DNA of 64,000 nt, from the NCBI GenBank assembly GCA_029844215.1, contig CM056727.1, positions 22,543,450-22,607,449 of the forward strand. Reading direction: 5' to 3'. Positions 36,530-48,560 of this stretch are shown piece after piece. Numbering within the stretch: position 1 is the stretch's first letter; each line of letters begins with the position of its first letter. The stretch is from Przewalskia tangutica (taxonomy: Eukaryota; Streptophyta; Magnoliopsida; Solanales; Solanaceae). The position numbers and the translations under genes were made by a program. The notes beneath the pieces are model-generated. The model did no database searches. It worked only from the letters and a program-made list of their open reading frames with translations, and was not told the origin of the DNA.

Positions 36530-37390
36530 CGCGAGCAACAACACGCCCAGCAACGTTATCGCGACAAAGAAGTCCATGCAACGACGCCAAGAAGAACACG
36601 CCCGCATAACGACGTAATCGCAAGTCCATGCAACGACGCCGGAACAACACGCCCGCATAACGACGTAATCGCAAGTCCACGCAACGACGCCCGAAGAACA
36701 TCGCCCGCATACAACGACGTGATCGCAAGTCCACGCAACGACGCCAAGAAGAACACGCCCGCATAACGACGTGATCGCAAGTCCATGCAACGACGCCAGC
36801 GAACACGCCCGCATAACGACGCGTGATCGCAAGTCCACGCAACGACGCCCAAAGAACACGCCCGCATAACGACGTGATCGGCAAGTCCACGCAACGACGC
36901 CAAAGAACACGCCCGCATAACGACGTAATCAGCAAGTCCATGCAACGACGCCAGCAACACGTCCAGACAACGACGTAATCAGCAAGTCCATGCAACGACG
37001 CCAGCAATACGTCCAGACAACGACGTAATCAGCAAGTCCATGCAACGACAATACGCCCGCATAACGACGTTATCGACAAAGAAGTCCACGCAACGACGCC
37101 AAAGGAACACGCCCGCATAACGACGTAATCGCAAGTCCACGCAACGACGCCAAAGAACACGCCCGCATAACGACGTAATCAGCAAGTCCATGCAACGACG
37201 CCAGCAAAGAACACGCCCGCATAACGACGTAACCGCAAGTCCATGCAACGACGCCAAGAAGAACACGTCCAAACAACGACGTGATCAGCAAGTCCACGCA
37301 ACGACGCCAAGCAAAGAACACGCCCAGTAACGACGTTATCAGACAAAGAAGTCCATGCAACGACGCCAAAGAAGAACACGCCAACAAGTC
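36530..37390. repeat. Tandem array, about 16 units of roughly 52 bp
   Basis: Core phrases CGCCCGCATAACGACGT and GCAAGTCCATGCAACGACGCC repeat at spacings of about 46-56 bp. Unit length varies through small indels and CCATG/CCACG switches. All six frames stay open in places and give Arg/Cys-rich peptides, which is a by-product of the repeat. It lies upstream of the 3' LTR, where Ogre-like elements are known to carry variable tandem repeats. Confidence 0.92.
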
Positions 37391-37908
37391 CAAAACGACG
37401 CCATCATCGATATCACGCAGGACGATTTCTATACTCCGAAATTGCATTTCTTACGCATGCTTTATTATTCCGTCTTAGCGCTTATGCACTAACTCTTTCT
37501 TGAGCTTTAGTATACAGGACAATTGCGGCAAGACAACGTATCCGCATTCACGATCGCAACACGCCCGCAAGCGAAATCACGATTTGCAGCATCGCATCAA
37601 CACAGCAGGCATCATATTTTTGCAGGATAACCTTTTCTATTCACAGTTACATTGTTTTTAAAATTATTTTGCCTCAACAGTTATGCACTAACCGTTTGTT
37701 CAAGTCTTGGCATGCAGCAGCAGGAGCACAACGTGGATTTTCTCTTACAATAACCGGCAATCTGTTGGGGGCCAACCTTCCCAACGATTGGCGAGCGGCC
37801 TCAGCGTCGGTCCACTCGCTTCCACCGTAGAACCCGGCACCACAAGCCATGCAGACACCCTGTGTTCAAGCCGCTTATTTTCTTTTACTTTTTGCACCAT
37901 AACCCGGT
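37391..37908 (+). other. Ogre-like 3' untranslated region between two arrays
   Basis: Unique sequence with no recognised ORF or motif. Confidence 0.5.
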
Positions 37909-38155
37909 CATCATAACTCGACATCGACATTTTCAAGCCCGCGTTAGCCCGCCCGTGTTTTGACCATGGTAACCAAAGGTCGCCATAACTCGACATCGAC
38001 ATTTTTAAGCCCGCATTAGCCCGCTTGGTGTTTTGACCATGGTAGCCGGTGTCATCATAACTCGACATCGGGCGCTTTAAGTCCGCGTTAGCTGCGCCGT
38101 GTTTCGACCATAGTAACCCGGTGTCGCCATAACTCGACATCGGGCGGTTTTTTTT
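37909..38155. repeat. Second tandem array, four units of about 72 bp
   Basis: Units start CATAACTCGACATCG (about 37911, 37983, 38055 and 38127) and include GTTAGCCCGC and TGACCATGGTARCC. Copies differ by a few bases; the last is cut after 30 bp by a T-run. Confidence 0.9.
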
Positions 38156-38274
38156 TTTTGCGCCTTGTCTACAAGATTTCGCATTTACGCAGTGCGAGAT
38201 CGAGACAAAATTGGCTATGAGTCAACGTCTTTGTCCGAAGATTCTTCCATCATCTCCATACAAAGAGGGACATC

Positions 38275-41200
38275 TGTTGACACCCAATTTTGACCCTCCT
38301 GTCCAGCCATTAACTATAAAATTACACTAATTTTGAAAAAATAATTTTTTAGGATTTTTATAATAAAATACAACAATAAAACATAAATACATGCATTAAT
38401 AATTAATTTAATAATGGCATCGCGTCTTACGTAGAGTTTTAAGCATTTAGAGTCCCGCGCCCGCACTTATTAACTTTAAGCTTTGTCGTAATAATTAATA
38501 AATGCATAAAATAAATAATTTAGCGATAACGTCGTGTCAGGTAGCATAGCCGCATTTATTAGTAATCATTGGTAACTTTAAAATCAATTTTAATCTAATA
38601 CATGCATTTAATAGCGTCGCATTTATAAAAGCTTTAAAACAATTCTTAAAAATCATATTTGCATTAGCATTTAAATCATTCAATCTAAGCTCATTTTGAT
38701 TCAATTTTTTTTAACTTCGCAATAATGCATAACAATAAAATTTTAAATAATAGCGTCGCATTCTAAAGTATTAAACATTAGTTAAATAACGCGCCCGCAT
38801 TTAGCACCTAATTAATTAGACTAATGTAGCACCTGGATAATTAATTAAATAGCACCTAAAACTAGCACTAATTAATTAACTAATTAATACCTAGAATTTA
38901 ATACTACCCTAACTTACCCAATTCGTCGCACTGTCCACCGCGACTACGACGTCGCCGACCACACCTTTTTTTTATCAGAAGCCCGCCCCAGCCTTTTATC
39001 TTCCCTTCTCAGCCTTTACCTTGACGGGTCGACAAAGCCCCAAAACAAAAACGCACTCTTCATCATCCGTAACCTAACCAAAGAAACCCCTAAACCTAAA
39101 ATTGCAATCGCGCCAATACACTGCGACCTCGGCCGGTTCTACCGAGAATCGGCTTTCCTACCACGCACTCCTAGCCAGCTCTCCTTTCCATAACCAAACG
39201 AGTCCAACGATACCTTTCCATAACCAAACAAATCCTTCGATCGCACTGCTCAAATCACTTACAAATCAAAGACAAATCAAGCTCGAATCACCCTAATTGC
39301 CTACCTAACTTAGAACCGAAGATGGCTATATAAGCACATGCAATGAGAATCGAACATAGGTCAAAAAGGGGACCCATAGCATCGACACTTCAAAGCGATT
39401 AGGATACGTAAGCGTCGACATACTTTAGCGGCGATTAGCTAGATACCGATAGATCGATCCTTAGCGAGTTAAGAACCACCAGGCAGTAAAAGCGAGAGAA
39501 GAGGGAGCATTAACACGAGAGGGTCGGACACGATGTAGCGATTTTACCCTTCTCATTCGCATTGCAAACCCAAAGTCGAGCGGACCGACGATTGACCGCC
39601 ACGCCTCTTGCGAAGGTAAACCCAATCTCTTTTAACTTCTCGTATGAACTGCCTAATGTGTTTACGCGATTGACAATAGTTAAGATTCACTTTAAGTCAC
39701 TAAATGTGTTAGCTGTTTGTTTGAATCTGTTAGATTAGCTAGTGAGCATATTTTGTTAAGTTAGGCATTCACTGTGTTTATTAGTTGATTCTTAAGCATG
39801 ATCGATATTGTTTATTGTTCATGTCTGTTGAGTAAAATCAAGCGATAGTATTGGTTGTGATTATTAGTATTGTTAGCTCGCATCGTAGTTCTTTGTTTGT
39901 TTACCGATTATCCATCCGTTCTGAGTTTTCTTTTATGTTATGTTTGTTAGCTTGATATGAACATCCGAGATTTGCATTTTGAACAACTAAAAAAAGTGCT
40001 TTCATGTTAAGTTGGCAACTGTTTAATCACGATATCGAATCGCTTATTATGACTCTAAATTATGGCTTAAGTCAATGTAATCATATCTACAATCTGTACA
40101 TTTGTTGGATGAATGCGCTTTATTTGCCCTAAAGTGTCTCTTTTCATCTTTGTTTGACTGTCTACATTTCATTCTTTGCCGTAATACGTGCTTGAAAGGG
40201 AATTATGATTACGCCATATGCATTTGGGATTAATGATTCCAAAGCGAGTGTAGTCTGTCCCTCGCTTCCTATTTTTCGTGTTCGGATGATTGTGTGCCTT
40301 AAATCTGTATGTATGTTTAACTTTCTGATAACGATCTTTTGGCATAACCTTGTCAATCTATGATTCCCCTGTTACCACTACACATTTGTAAGTTCAACCA
40401 TCTAGCCTGAATGTCTATCTAGTTAAAGAACAAAATTACGAATCACGTATTTGGGCAGTGTGATCGATATCTCAAAGTGATAAAATTTAAGTCAACTTCT
40501 GTATGCTAACTCAAGGAATCTATTCATGAAGCCCTGTTAGGCCTCTGTGTGTTAGTAAAATCCAAAACATGTTGCTTGTTTACTTGTGTGGATGCTCCTG
40601 TTTGCATCTAGATCAGTTAGGATATTAATGCATAATTATACCTTCTCTGGATGCTCCTATTAAGTTTGCATAACTATGTCATTTTTACTTGCATTATTAA
40701 TATGGTTTTGAGTATATACTAATCCTTATCTTCCTTTGTTTACATGGCACGCACCGGAGCAAAATAAAGAGTCTCACGGCGAGACTCATCGCAAGTCATT
40801 CCAAATGGCAACCCGCATCCGCGTTCGCATTCCCGCTGCAGAAACTCCTAGAAAAACAAATAAGACGGAGTCATCCGCTCCAATCCCTTCGCTCTCTTAA
40901 CTTTCTTATCTCATTTTATGCCTTTATTTATTTATTGTAATTTCATTACTTAACTTTGTAATTAATAGGGGAACTTCTAGCAATTAGCCTTTAAGCATAT
41001 GAGATGGAAGGTAATTTAAACTTAGAAACGCATTCTTCTTTATTTGTCTTTTAGGGCTACTAGGCATGTTTAAAATCGGCAAAAATAAAAATAATCTAAC
41101 CTGCGTCATAAAACCAACATTCTGTTTCTTATTAAAATACATAACAGATTTCTCCTAAACTCTCAAAAATCACTTAAGTATTTTATACTACACGAGTTAA

Positions 41201-42266
41201 GCAAGATTAATTTAGCTAGCAGCATACCTAACTAGTTCATAAATAACCTTTGTATGAACACATAATCAGTCCATAAAACACCCTTTTAGCATTCTTTAGC
41301 ATTTCTAGCCATTTTAGCACTTTAAATCACCTCTGGGCGTTTAATACCTTTAGCATTTTAGCATTTAGCACCCTTTAGCATTTTTAGCAACTCTTTTAGC
41401 ATTTTTGCACTTTTAGCATCCTTTACTTTTAAAATTAATCCCGTAGTACCCTTTTAATATGTAAGCACCCTAGCACTACTTTGGTTACACTTAGCACTTT
41501 TAAATTGCTAGCACTCCTTTTGCACCTTTGACACCTTTCTTTTTAAGCTTTCTAAGCATGTTTTAAACTTTAGCATTTTTAGCATTTTTAACCTTTTAGC
41601 ACTTTTATTATTTTAGCACCCTAGCACCACTTTGTTTATACTTAGCACTTTTGTTAAGCGTCCTCAACCTTTAATATTTTAGCATCTCTTAGCATTCTTT
41701 CACATATAGCACCTTTTGCCCTTTTAGACTTAAGCACCTTTAAACATTTTAACATTTTAGCATTTATTTTATCTCCTAACATTTTATTAAGCAAGAGGAG
41801 CTTTATTTTGCATTTTTCTCAAATATAATAATTAACCCTAGGTTTGGCAGGATAACCGCAAGTTAGCGGATCTTAGAGGGTGCCTAACCCCTTCCCTCTA
41901 GATTAATAAAGAACCCTTACCCAGAATCTCACTAAGTTTAGCAGACCATTAAAATGGAGTTAATGTTTTACTTTAAACTAGTTAAACATTTAGGTGTCCT
42001 AATTCACCCAATTAATTAGGTGGCGACTCCGCGAACCCTTAGCATTCTAGCAACCCTTTAGCATTTTAGCACCTTTTAAACTTTAGCATCTTTAGCATTT
42101 TAGCACCTTTTGCACTTTTAGCCTCTTTTGCGATTTTAGCACCTTTTGCAATTTTAGCATTCTCTTAAAACATTTTTTTTAGCTTTTATTTTTATTATTT
42201 TCTAACCCCTTTTATTTAGCAGCAGGAGTTTATTTTAAAATGCCGCGGCCGGAAAAGGGCGCGACA
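38275..42266 (+). repeat. Ogre-like 3' LTR (3992 bp)
   Basis: Same ends as the 5' LTR, preceded by the purine-rich AAAGAGGGACATC. TATA box at 39326-39333. The halves behave differently: 40480-42266 is almost identical to the 5' LTR, whereas 38930-40330 differs at many places, mostly by small indels at CAG or CTG. Confidence 0.9.
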
Positions 42267-42271
42267 GTCGA

Positions 42272-42503
42272 ACATCCTAAATTTCTTCAGTACATCATCG
42301 ATGTAGTGAGATTGAGACAATATCAGTCCATAAGATGTCTTAGAATCTTGATCCCTAAGATGACATCTGCAATGCCCATATCTTTCATGTCAAAATATTG
42401 CTTTAACATGTTCTTAGTCTCTAGGATTATCCCAGGACTGCTTCTAGTGATCAACAAGTCGTCTACATAAAGACATATCATGATGAAGGATTCAACATTT
42501 CCT
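42272..42503 (-). pseudogene. Copia C reverse transcriptase fragment
   Basis: Reads QQGNVESFIMICLYVDDLLI and then KNMLKQYFDMKDMG and VILGIKILRH. It contains the catalytic YVDD and the following helix of Copia RT. It ends on the left at the Ogre-like insertion (continues at 30957) and on the right at the Copia B LTR. Confidence 0.88.
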
Positions 42504-42641
42504 TGTTGGAGTATTCTCATTAATGCATTATATATAGGTATTTACAATTATAAACCTAATTGTCTGAGAATATCTAGTTTACATAATTACATTAAATAAT
42601 ATAATTACAGAATATACAGAGAATAAATATATTCTCTATCA
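42504..42641 (-). repeat. Copia B 3' LTR (outer end missing)
   Basis: From TGTTGGAGTATTCTC to TTCTCTATCA, matching the inner part of 48429-48560 with a number of substitutions. Confidence 0.75.
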
Positions 42642-42942
42642 CACTCCCGTAGTCGGAACGGGAGGAGGCTGGACGCTCAGACTGGTTCTGAAGTCAAGGA
42701 ACAGCTGTCGAGGAAGTCCCTTAGTAAATATATCTGCATATTGATAGGAAGAAGGAACATGTAACACTCAAACATGACTCATAACAACTTTCTCACGGAA
42801 CAAAATGAATATACATCTCAATATGTTTTGTTCGTTGATGTTGAACCGGATTATGAGACAAGTACACATCATATACATTATCACAATAAACAATAGATGC
42901 CTTACGTAAGGGACAATATAGCTCTAGAAGGAGATTTCTGAG

Positions 42943-43912
42943 CTAACAGGTTTCAGCAACGACATTCACAATGCCTCTATATTCTGCTTCTGCACTCGAA
43001 CGGAAAAGTGTAGCTTGCCATTTTGCAGACCACAAAATGAGGTTATCACCCAAAAATACACAATAGCCGGAAGTAGGTCGACGTGTCTCAGGACAACCGC
43101 CCCAATTGACGTCCGTATAGGATATCAACATGGTCGGTGCAGATGGATAAAGATGTAATTCATAGTCAAGAGTACCCTTAATGTACTGAATGATATATTT
43201 AAGAGCATTAAAGTGAGGCTCTCTGGGATCATGCATGAACAAACACACTTGTTCAACATCATATGCAATATCGGGCTTGGTGAAGGTAAGATACTGAAGT
43301 ACACCACTAAAACTCCTATAAAAAGATGGACCAAGCACCGGATCCCCATCATTGGTGTTGAGCTTCGACTTTGAGTCGACTGAAGTAGGCATGATTTTAC
43401 AATTTGTCATTTTAGCCCTGTAAACAATCTCATTTGCATACTTACATTGACATATGAACATCTTATTTTTGAATCTGGTCACGAAAATCCCCAAGACATA
43501 ACTTAATTTATCCAAGTCTGTCATGGCAAATTCAGATTTTAGTAATGTAATGATCTCATTCTTCAATATATCAGAGGAGACAGTCAAGACAATACCATCC
43601 ACATAAAGCAAAGGGTATACAGTGTCATTACCCTGATGAAAAATGAATTATCACTTTTATTGCATATGAAACCGATTTGAATAATGTAATTGGCAAAACG
43701 TTCATACCAAGCCCGATGGGCTTGTTTCAAGCCATAGAGTGACTTTTGAAGACGATAGACATGCTGAGGAGCAGATGGATGCACAAAACAAGGTGGTTGA
43801 TGCATATAGATAGTTTCTTTTAAATCACCATGTAAGAACACATTTTTCATATCAAGTTGATGAATCGACCAGTTCTTCCCCATATAAATGCTCATAACAG
43901 TACAAATGGTGG
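42943..43912 (-). pseudogene. Copia B RT C-terminal part and RNase H
   Basis: 43895-43584 has IHQLDMKNVFLHGDL and LYGLKQAHRAWYERF. After a frame change, 43611-42943 gives an open frame of 222 residues with LSYVLGIFVTRFKNK, LQYLTFTKPDIAYDVEQV, YTDVNWGGC and SSAEAEYRGIVNV, that is, thumb, connection and RNase H. The active-site motif reads YVDG instead of YVDD, so the second catalytic Asp is lost. The frame ends near the tract before the LTR. Confidence 0.88.
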
Positions 43913-43917
43913 CTAGT

Positions 43918-45192
43918 CGTTAGACATATTTTATATACACTTTTTGAGTCATTTTTAGTTAGCATTTTTCCTATTTTTTGTTGAAATTAGTATCGTGTTA
44001 GAGTTGTTTTTCTTTCTTTTGAGTAACAGCGGTCTTAAATGGAGAAATGACAAAAAAAAGATGAAATGAGCATAATTGAGATAGAATTGCACAATAAAAT
44101 ACCAAGAAATGAAGTCTAAGAAGTCCCGGGAAGTATAGAAGAAATCAGACGAAGTCCGGATGAAAAAAGGACGAAAGACAGCGGGACCACAGTGCCATAA
44201 TTACTGAGAAGGCGCAGTACTTTCGTCACCGCGGTGTCGAAGCGGAAAAATCACGTTCTGGGCCGATTTTGACACGGTTTTTAGGGTCCGAAATCCATAT
44301 TTTCTCAACTATAAAATCTCTAAACCTTAGCCTCATTATTCATCTGGGATCTTACATCTCACATCATACTTTGGAGAGGAAAATGAGGCTACAACACAAG
44401 ATTGGAGACAACTTTAGTTTAAGTTTCTTTTCTTTTCTTTATTTTTATTTCAATTTATGTTGGTTTGTATTAGTTCTTGACATGACAATGTTTAGGAGCT
44501 AATTACTTTATTAGGGCTTTTCTATTGAATCGCTTGAAACTCTTATTCATGAATTAATGCATTAGTTTGATTTCTTCTTCACTTGTTTAAGATTTATTCA
44601 ATAATTGGTATGAATGCTTGATAGTTAACTGATCACTAATTATCATAACTTATATGATTTCGAATCAAGAACCGAGAGGAGAGATTTGGATATGCTGTAA
44701 TTGAATAGACATATGTTAAAATCGCGGACGAAAGTATCCCGATACTTGTGTAGCATTATAGGTTATTGTTCTTAATCCTCCTATGTGGTAAAACCTATCA
44801 TAGAAATATAGAAGATTTCTGCATTGGGGTTGAGCGATTATATATTCTAACCGAAATATAAGATAATCTAGTTAACCGCTATCTTAATGTAGAAGAAGAA
44901 GTCATTCTAGTTGCATTAAAAATTGAAAAGAGTGGATAATTGAGGATATTGGAAGCCCTATTTCCATCATAACTGATTGAAACCAAAGTATTATCATCTT
45001 TAGTTTATTTTCTTTACTTAGTTATAATTCTTAGATAAAAATCAAAACAAATTAACGTTCACCAAATAGAAACTAAAGCTTAGATAATCAGTACTTGATA
45101 ACCAGTCTCTGAGGACGATATTCGGTCTACCAGACTATATTACTTGTAACGATACGTACACTTGCGTTAAGCATACGGAAATATCGCTAACA
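43918..45192 (+). mobile_element. Athila-like solo LTR (1275 bp)
   Basis: Inverted relative to 1939-6895: begins CGTTAGACATATTTTATATA (first base changed from T) and ends AATATCGCTAACA. Perfect target duplication CTAGT at 43913-43917 and 45193-45197. GC palindromes at 44183-44195 and 44225-44238. No internal sequence remains, so it is a solo LTR left by LTR-LTR recombination. Confidence 0.9.
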
Positions 45193-48100
45193 CTAGTTTA
45201 ACAACTAGACTGAAGGTCTCACCACAATCAACTCTCTCTTGTTGTCCCGTGCCATTTGCCACAATTCCCGTCTTATGGCATTCAAACTCACCACTATCCC
45301 TAAATTTGTGATGATATAGACACATACAACGAATCACATTGACCCCTCTAGTTTCGGGACAAGATCCCACGTGTGATGTGTAGTGAACGCATCGAATTTT
45401 TTACGCATGACCGCATTCCAATTTGGGTCAAGTTTAGATAATTTTGAGTTTTTGGATACAGGTGAGATAGTTTCAGTTGATAGATTAAAATGGACTATTG
45501 GTTTGAAAATCCCGTGTTGGACACGAGTTTTCATGCGGTGTGTAGAAATAGGGACCGGACTGGTGGCATTTTGTGGATCTGGGCTCAGATGATGGAAGTC
45601 AGACGGGGGCAAGGAGGTGGTCGATATGGACCGGGGGTTGGTCGGTATGGGATGTCGATCGTAGGCTGGCAGTGTAGGAGAAGGGGGCGGAGGGTTGGGT
45701 CCGAGTTGTGGTTGGGCCTAGAGGGAGGTAGAGAAAGGTGTCTGAAGCACGAGTTGGGCCGGACTAACAGTTGTAATAGAAGAGTAGTCATATGCAGCTC
45801 AGTGTATGACATTTCTATGAGAGGAAAAATGTCTGAATTGTCAAGGAAGCCGTAGTCAGTGACTTGAAATTTTCAGACGTTTGCGAATGGGAAAATGTGC
45901 TCCTCAAATGTGACATGGCGAGAGACTAGAATTTTATTAGTGGACAAATCATAGCATAAATACCCCCTATGATTCGAAGGGAAACCCAAGAAAATTCAAG
46001 GAGTGGTCCTAGGTGCTAATTTGTGGGGAGCCGTGGAGGCGATATTCAGATAGCACCGGCAACAAAAAATCTGAAGGTGACCATAGGAAGGGATCCGACG
46101 AAAGAGAATCTCGGTTGGAGTTTTATTTTGAAGAGTATGTATTGGTAATATATTAAGGATGTATGCTACCAAGTGTAACGCGTAGACTCAAAAGGGAGGG
46201 AGAAAAGAAACATGAAGGAGCATAGTACAAATCATATTATTAATGGTACGAAGGATTATTTCGGCTTTACCATTTTGAGGTAATGTATGTGCCAAGAGAA
46301 TCGAAACACCATGCCATTTTCTCCACAAAATTTATGAAATGGGGAATTATCAAACTCACGACCATTGTCACATTGAAATATTTTGATGGTCTTTTCAAAT
46401 TGAGTTTTAACATATGCTCAAAATTTAAGAAAATTTTAGTAAACTTGGGACTTATATTTGTGAGGATAAACCCAAATAAAATGAGAGTAATCATCTAATA
46501 ATACCAAATAATACTTATGACCCAGTTTGCTAGTAATATGAGATATCCATAAATCCCCATAAATGATATCAGATGGAGAAAAAGTTACACTCAAATATGA
46601 CTTAAAGGGAAGTCTAACATGTTTCCCTAAAGGACAAGAGTAAAAATTGTGGGTATATTTCCCTCTATTACATTGAATCAAATTCTGACTTCTAAGTAAA
46701 TTAAAAATTGATGTTCCCAGGTGCCCAAGTCTATTGTGCCAAGTTGATGGAGAGATTGCAGCTAAAGAGGTTTGTGATTGACACTTGCAGCAGAATTAGA
46801 TGAGAATGGATATAGGTCCCCCACACTATTGCATTTCGTAAGAGTTGTCCCCGTACGTAGGTATTTCACAGAAAAACCAAAAGGCTCAAACTCAATAGAT
46901 ACAAAATTGTCAATAGTAAATTTCCTAACATAAATTAAGTTTTTAATGATGTTATGAGCATATAGGATATTTTAGAGGGAAAAATTAGGGTGAGGTGGTG
47001 GAGTTTGAGTGGTGTCATAGCTTTGAATTAGAATGTGATTGCCATTTTTTACCAAAATAAATTGAGGGTTGTTCAAATTAAATAGGTGAGGAAGATTACC
47101 AGAGTTACGAGTGAGGTGGGATGTGGCGCCCGTATCCATGTATCAGACATCGTTGGGCTATTATAGATTCATAGTAATGTAGGCCTGACTTAGTTTCGGT
47201 AGGGGTTATAAGGTCGTATGGTTGCTGTTGTTGCTTTTGGGTCGGAGAGAAGTAGGCCTGATGTTGCTGGGCCGTGTAGCGTGGACCTGGAGAAGGGCCC
47301 AGTATGCTTGGCTACTGATGCTGACTAGTGTTTTGGGTCGGAGTTATTGGGTAAGGGCATGGGGGAGGCCCATTGTCCGGGAGTCGGCCACATCATTGGG
47401 CTGGCCCACTGATAGGGGTATTGGGCATGTGTTGAATTGGGTTTGCTGAGTTTGTCTACCAAAATTAGACTTTCCTCTACGTCCTATTACTTTGTCATCA
47501 CGCTAGTTGCCGCGACCTTTGACCCTGTCACACCTCAGCTATCACGCTGATGTTGGTGGTCCGTGTGTTGCGGTGGTCTGATAGGTGCAGTGGTGGTTGT
47601 TGGTGCATCAACCACCAACGCCTGTTGATTATGCTTGTCTTGTTTGGCACATCTAGTCTCTTTTAATAGCAATTGTGATCAAGCCTTGTTAAAGTTAGGG
47701 AGGGGATCAACTTGTTGGATCATCGTTGCAAATGTATCGTACTCACCCTTTGGCAAACCATTAATTAGTTGCAAAATCATATTTGTTTCTGAAATCGGAG
47801 TGCCAACATTAGATAATTGATCCGCAACTAATTTCAATTGTTTACAATAGTTGGACATATTAGCAAAATTCTCAAGACGGGTGTTATTAAACGGTTCCTC
47901 CTGATACACGACACATGTATGTTTGTTGTCTTGAAATATTTTCTCTAGCCTTGTCCATAATTCATGAGTCGAATCACATGTCTTCATAATAGCATGAAGT
48001 ATATCATTGGATATAGTGCCATATATCCATTGTTTGATGATTGCATCAAGTCATTTCCACGTCGGGTTGTCGACGTTAGTTGCATAGGGTATTGGCATCG

Positions 48101-48306
48101 ATGTGATCAAGAACATTGTAGACACAAACATGTATTTGAAATAGTTCAACCCACGATGAGTATTGTCCGTCCTCTTGATCAAGAACCAAATGGATAAAGT
48201 TCTTGATATTTATCATGGCAAAGGCCGGATGAAAGGTGTTAGGAGGGGGAAGAGGAGGAGGATGTGTGACGTTGTGAGTGAAGGAGGAAGATTCTGGAGA
48301 AGCCAT
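45193..48306 (-). pseudogene. Copia B gag, protease, integrase and start of RT (broken)
   Basis: Gag starts at ATG 48306 (MASPESSSFTHNV). 47987-47679 holds the gag core TRLEKIFQDNKHTCVV and KLVADQLSNVGTPI. The stretch to about 47100 is the basic, low-complexity gag tail. 46681-46436 is the integrase N-terminus and core start (YGDLWISHITS with the first catalytic Asp, then VLLDDYSHFIWVYP). 45612-45334 is the linker and RT start (LDPNWNAVMRKKFDAFTTH). 45330-45198 has CGETFSLVVK and runs into the solo LTR. Stops and frame changes occur in every domain. Confidence 0.82.
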
Positions 48307-48394
48307 GGAGGGAGGCTATCGGTTGTGCAAACACAACAGAGGGGAGCCGCCGGAACTAGAAAAAAATAGGGGAATACAATTTTTAGGGTTTGAC

Positions 48395-48405
48395 TTCTGA
48401 TACCA
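48395..48405 (-). other. Copia B primer binding site
   Basis: The minus strand reads TGGTATCAGAAG next to the right LTR. Confidence 0.8.
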
Positions 48406-48560
48406 TGTAGAAATGTATAATTCTCTTGTGTTGGAGTATTTTCATTAATGCAATACATATATGTATTTACAATTACAAACATAATTATATAAAAATATCT
48501 AATTTACATAATTATACTAAATAATATAATTACAAAATATACGAAGCATATTCTCTATCA
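48406..48560 (-). repeat. Copia B 5' LTR
   Basis: 155 bp from TGTAGAAATG to TTCTCTATCA; the left end is set by the adjoining primer site. Confidence 0.8.

Larger units (their letters stand above)
30958..42266 (+). mobile_element. Non-autonomous Ogre/Tat-like Gypsy element, 11.3 kb
   Basis: LTRs of about 4.0 kb (30958-35003 and 38275-42266) flank 3.3 kb of internal DNA. The target duplication GTCGA (30953-30957 and 42267-42271) is perfect, and the insertion splits the RT of Copia C. The primer site TGGCGACTCCACTGGGGA and the very long LTRs are typical of Ogre elements. No gag, protease, RT, RNase H or integrase motif is visible in the internal part, so it must have moved with help from a complete relative. 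Confidence 0.88.
42504..48560 (-). mobile_element. Copia B, interrupted by a solo LTR
   Basis: LTR remnants at 42504-42641 and 48406-48560 flank, on the minus strand, gag, protease region, integrase, RT and RNase H. An Athila-like solo LTR sits in RT at 43918-45192. The left LTR lacks about 20 bp at its outer end where it abuts Copia C. No target duplication could be matched. Confidence 0.85.

Noticed and set aside
36530..37390. CRISPR-like look of regular repeats with spacers
   Set aside because: Whole units repeat with no unique spacers, and the context is a plant retroelement UTR.
36522..37447. Several overlapping minus-strand ORFs of 97-161 residues, Arg/Cys/Leu-rich
   Set aside because: They lie in the 52-bp tandem array. 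Repeated DNA without stops opens several frames at once, and no protein family fits.
45490..45855. Plus-strand ORF of 121 residues, Gly/Arg-rich
   Set aside because: Antisense shadow of the proline-rich linker of Copia B.
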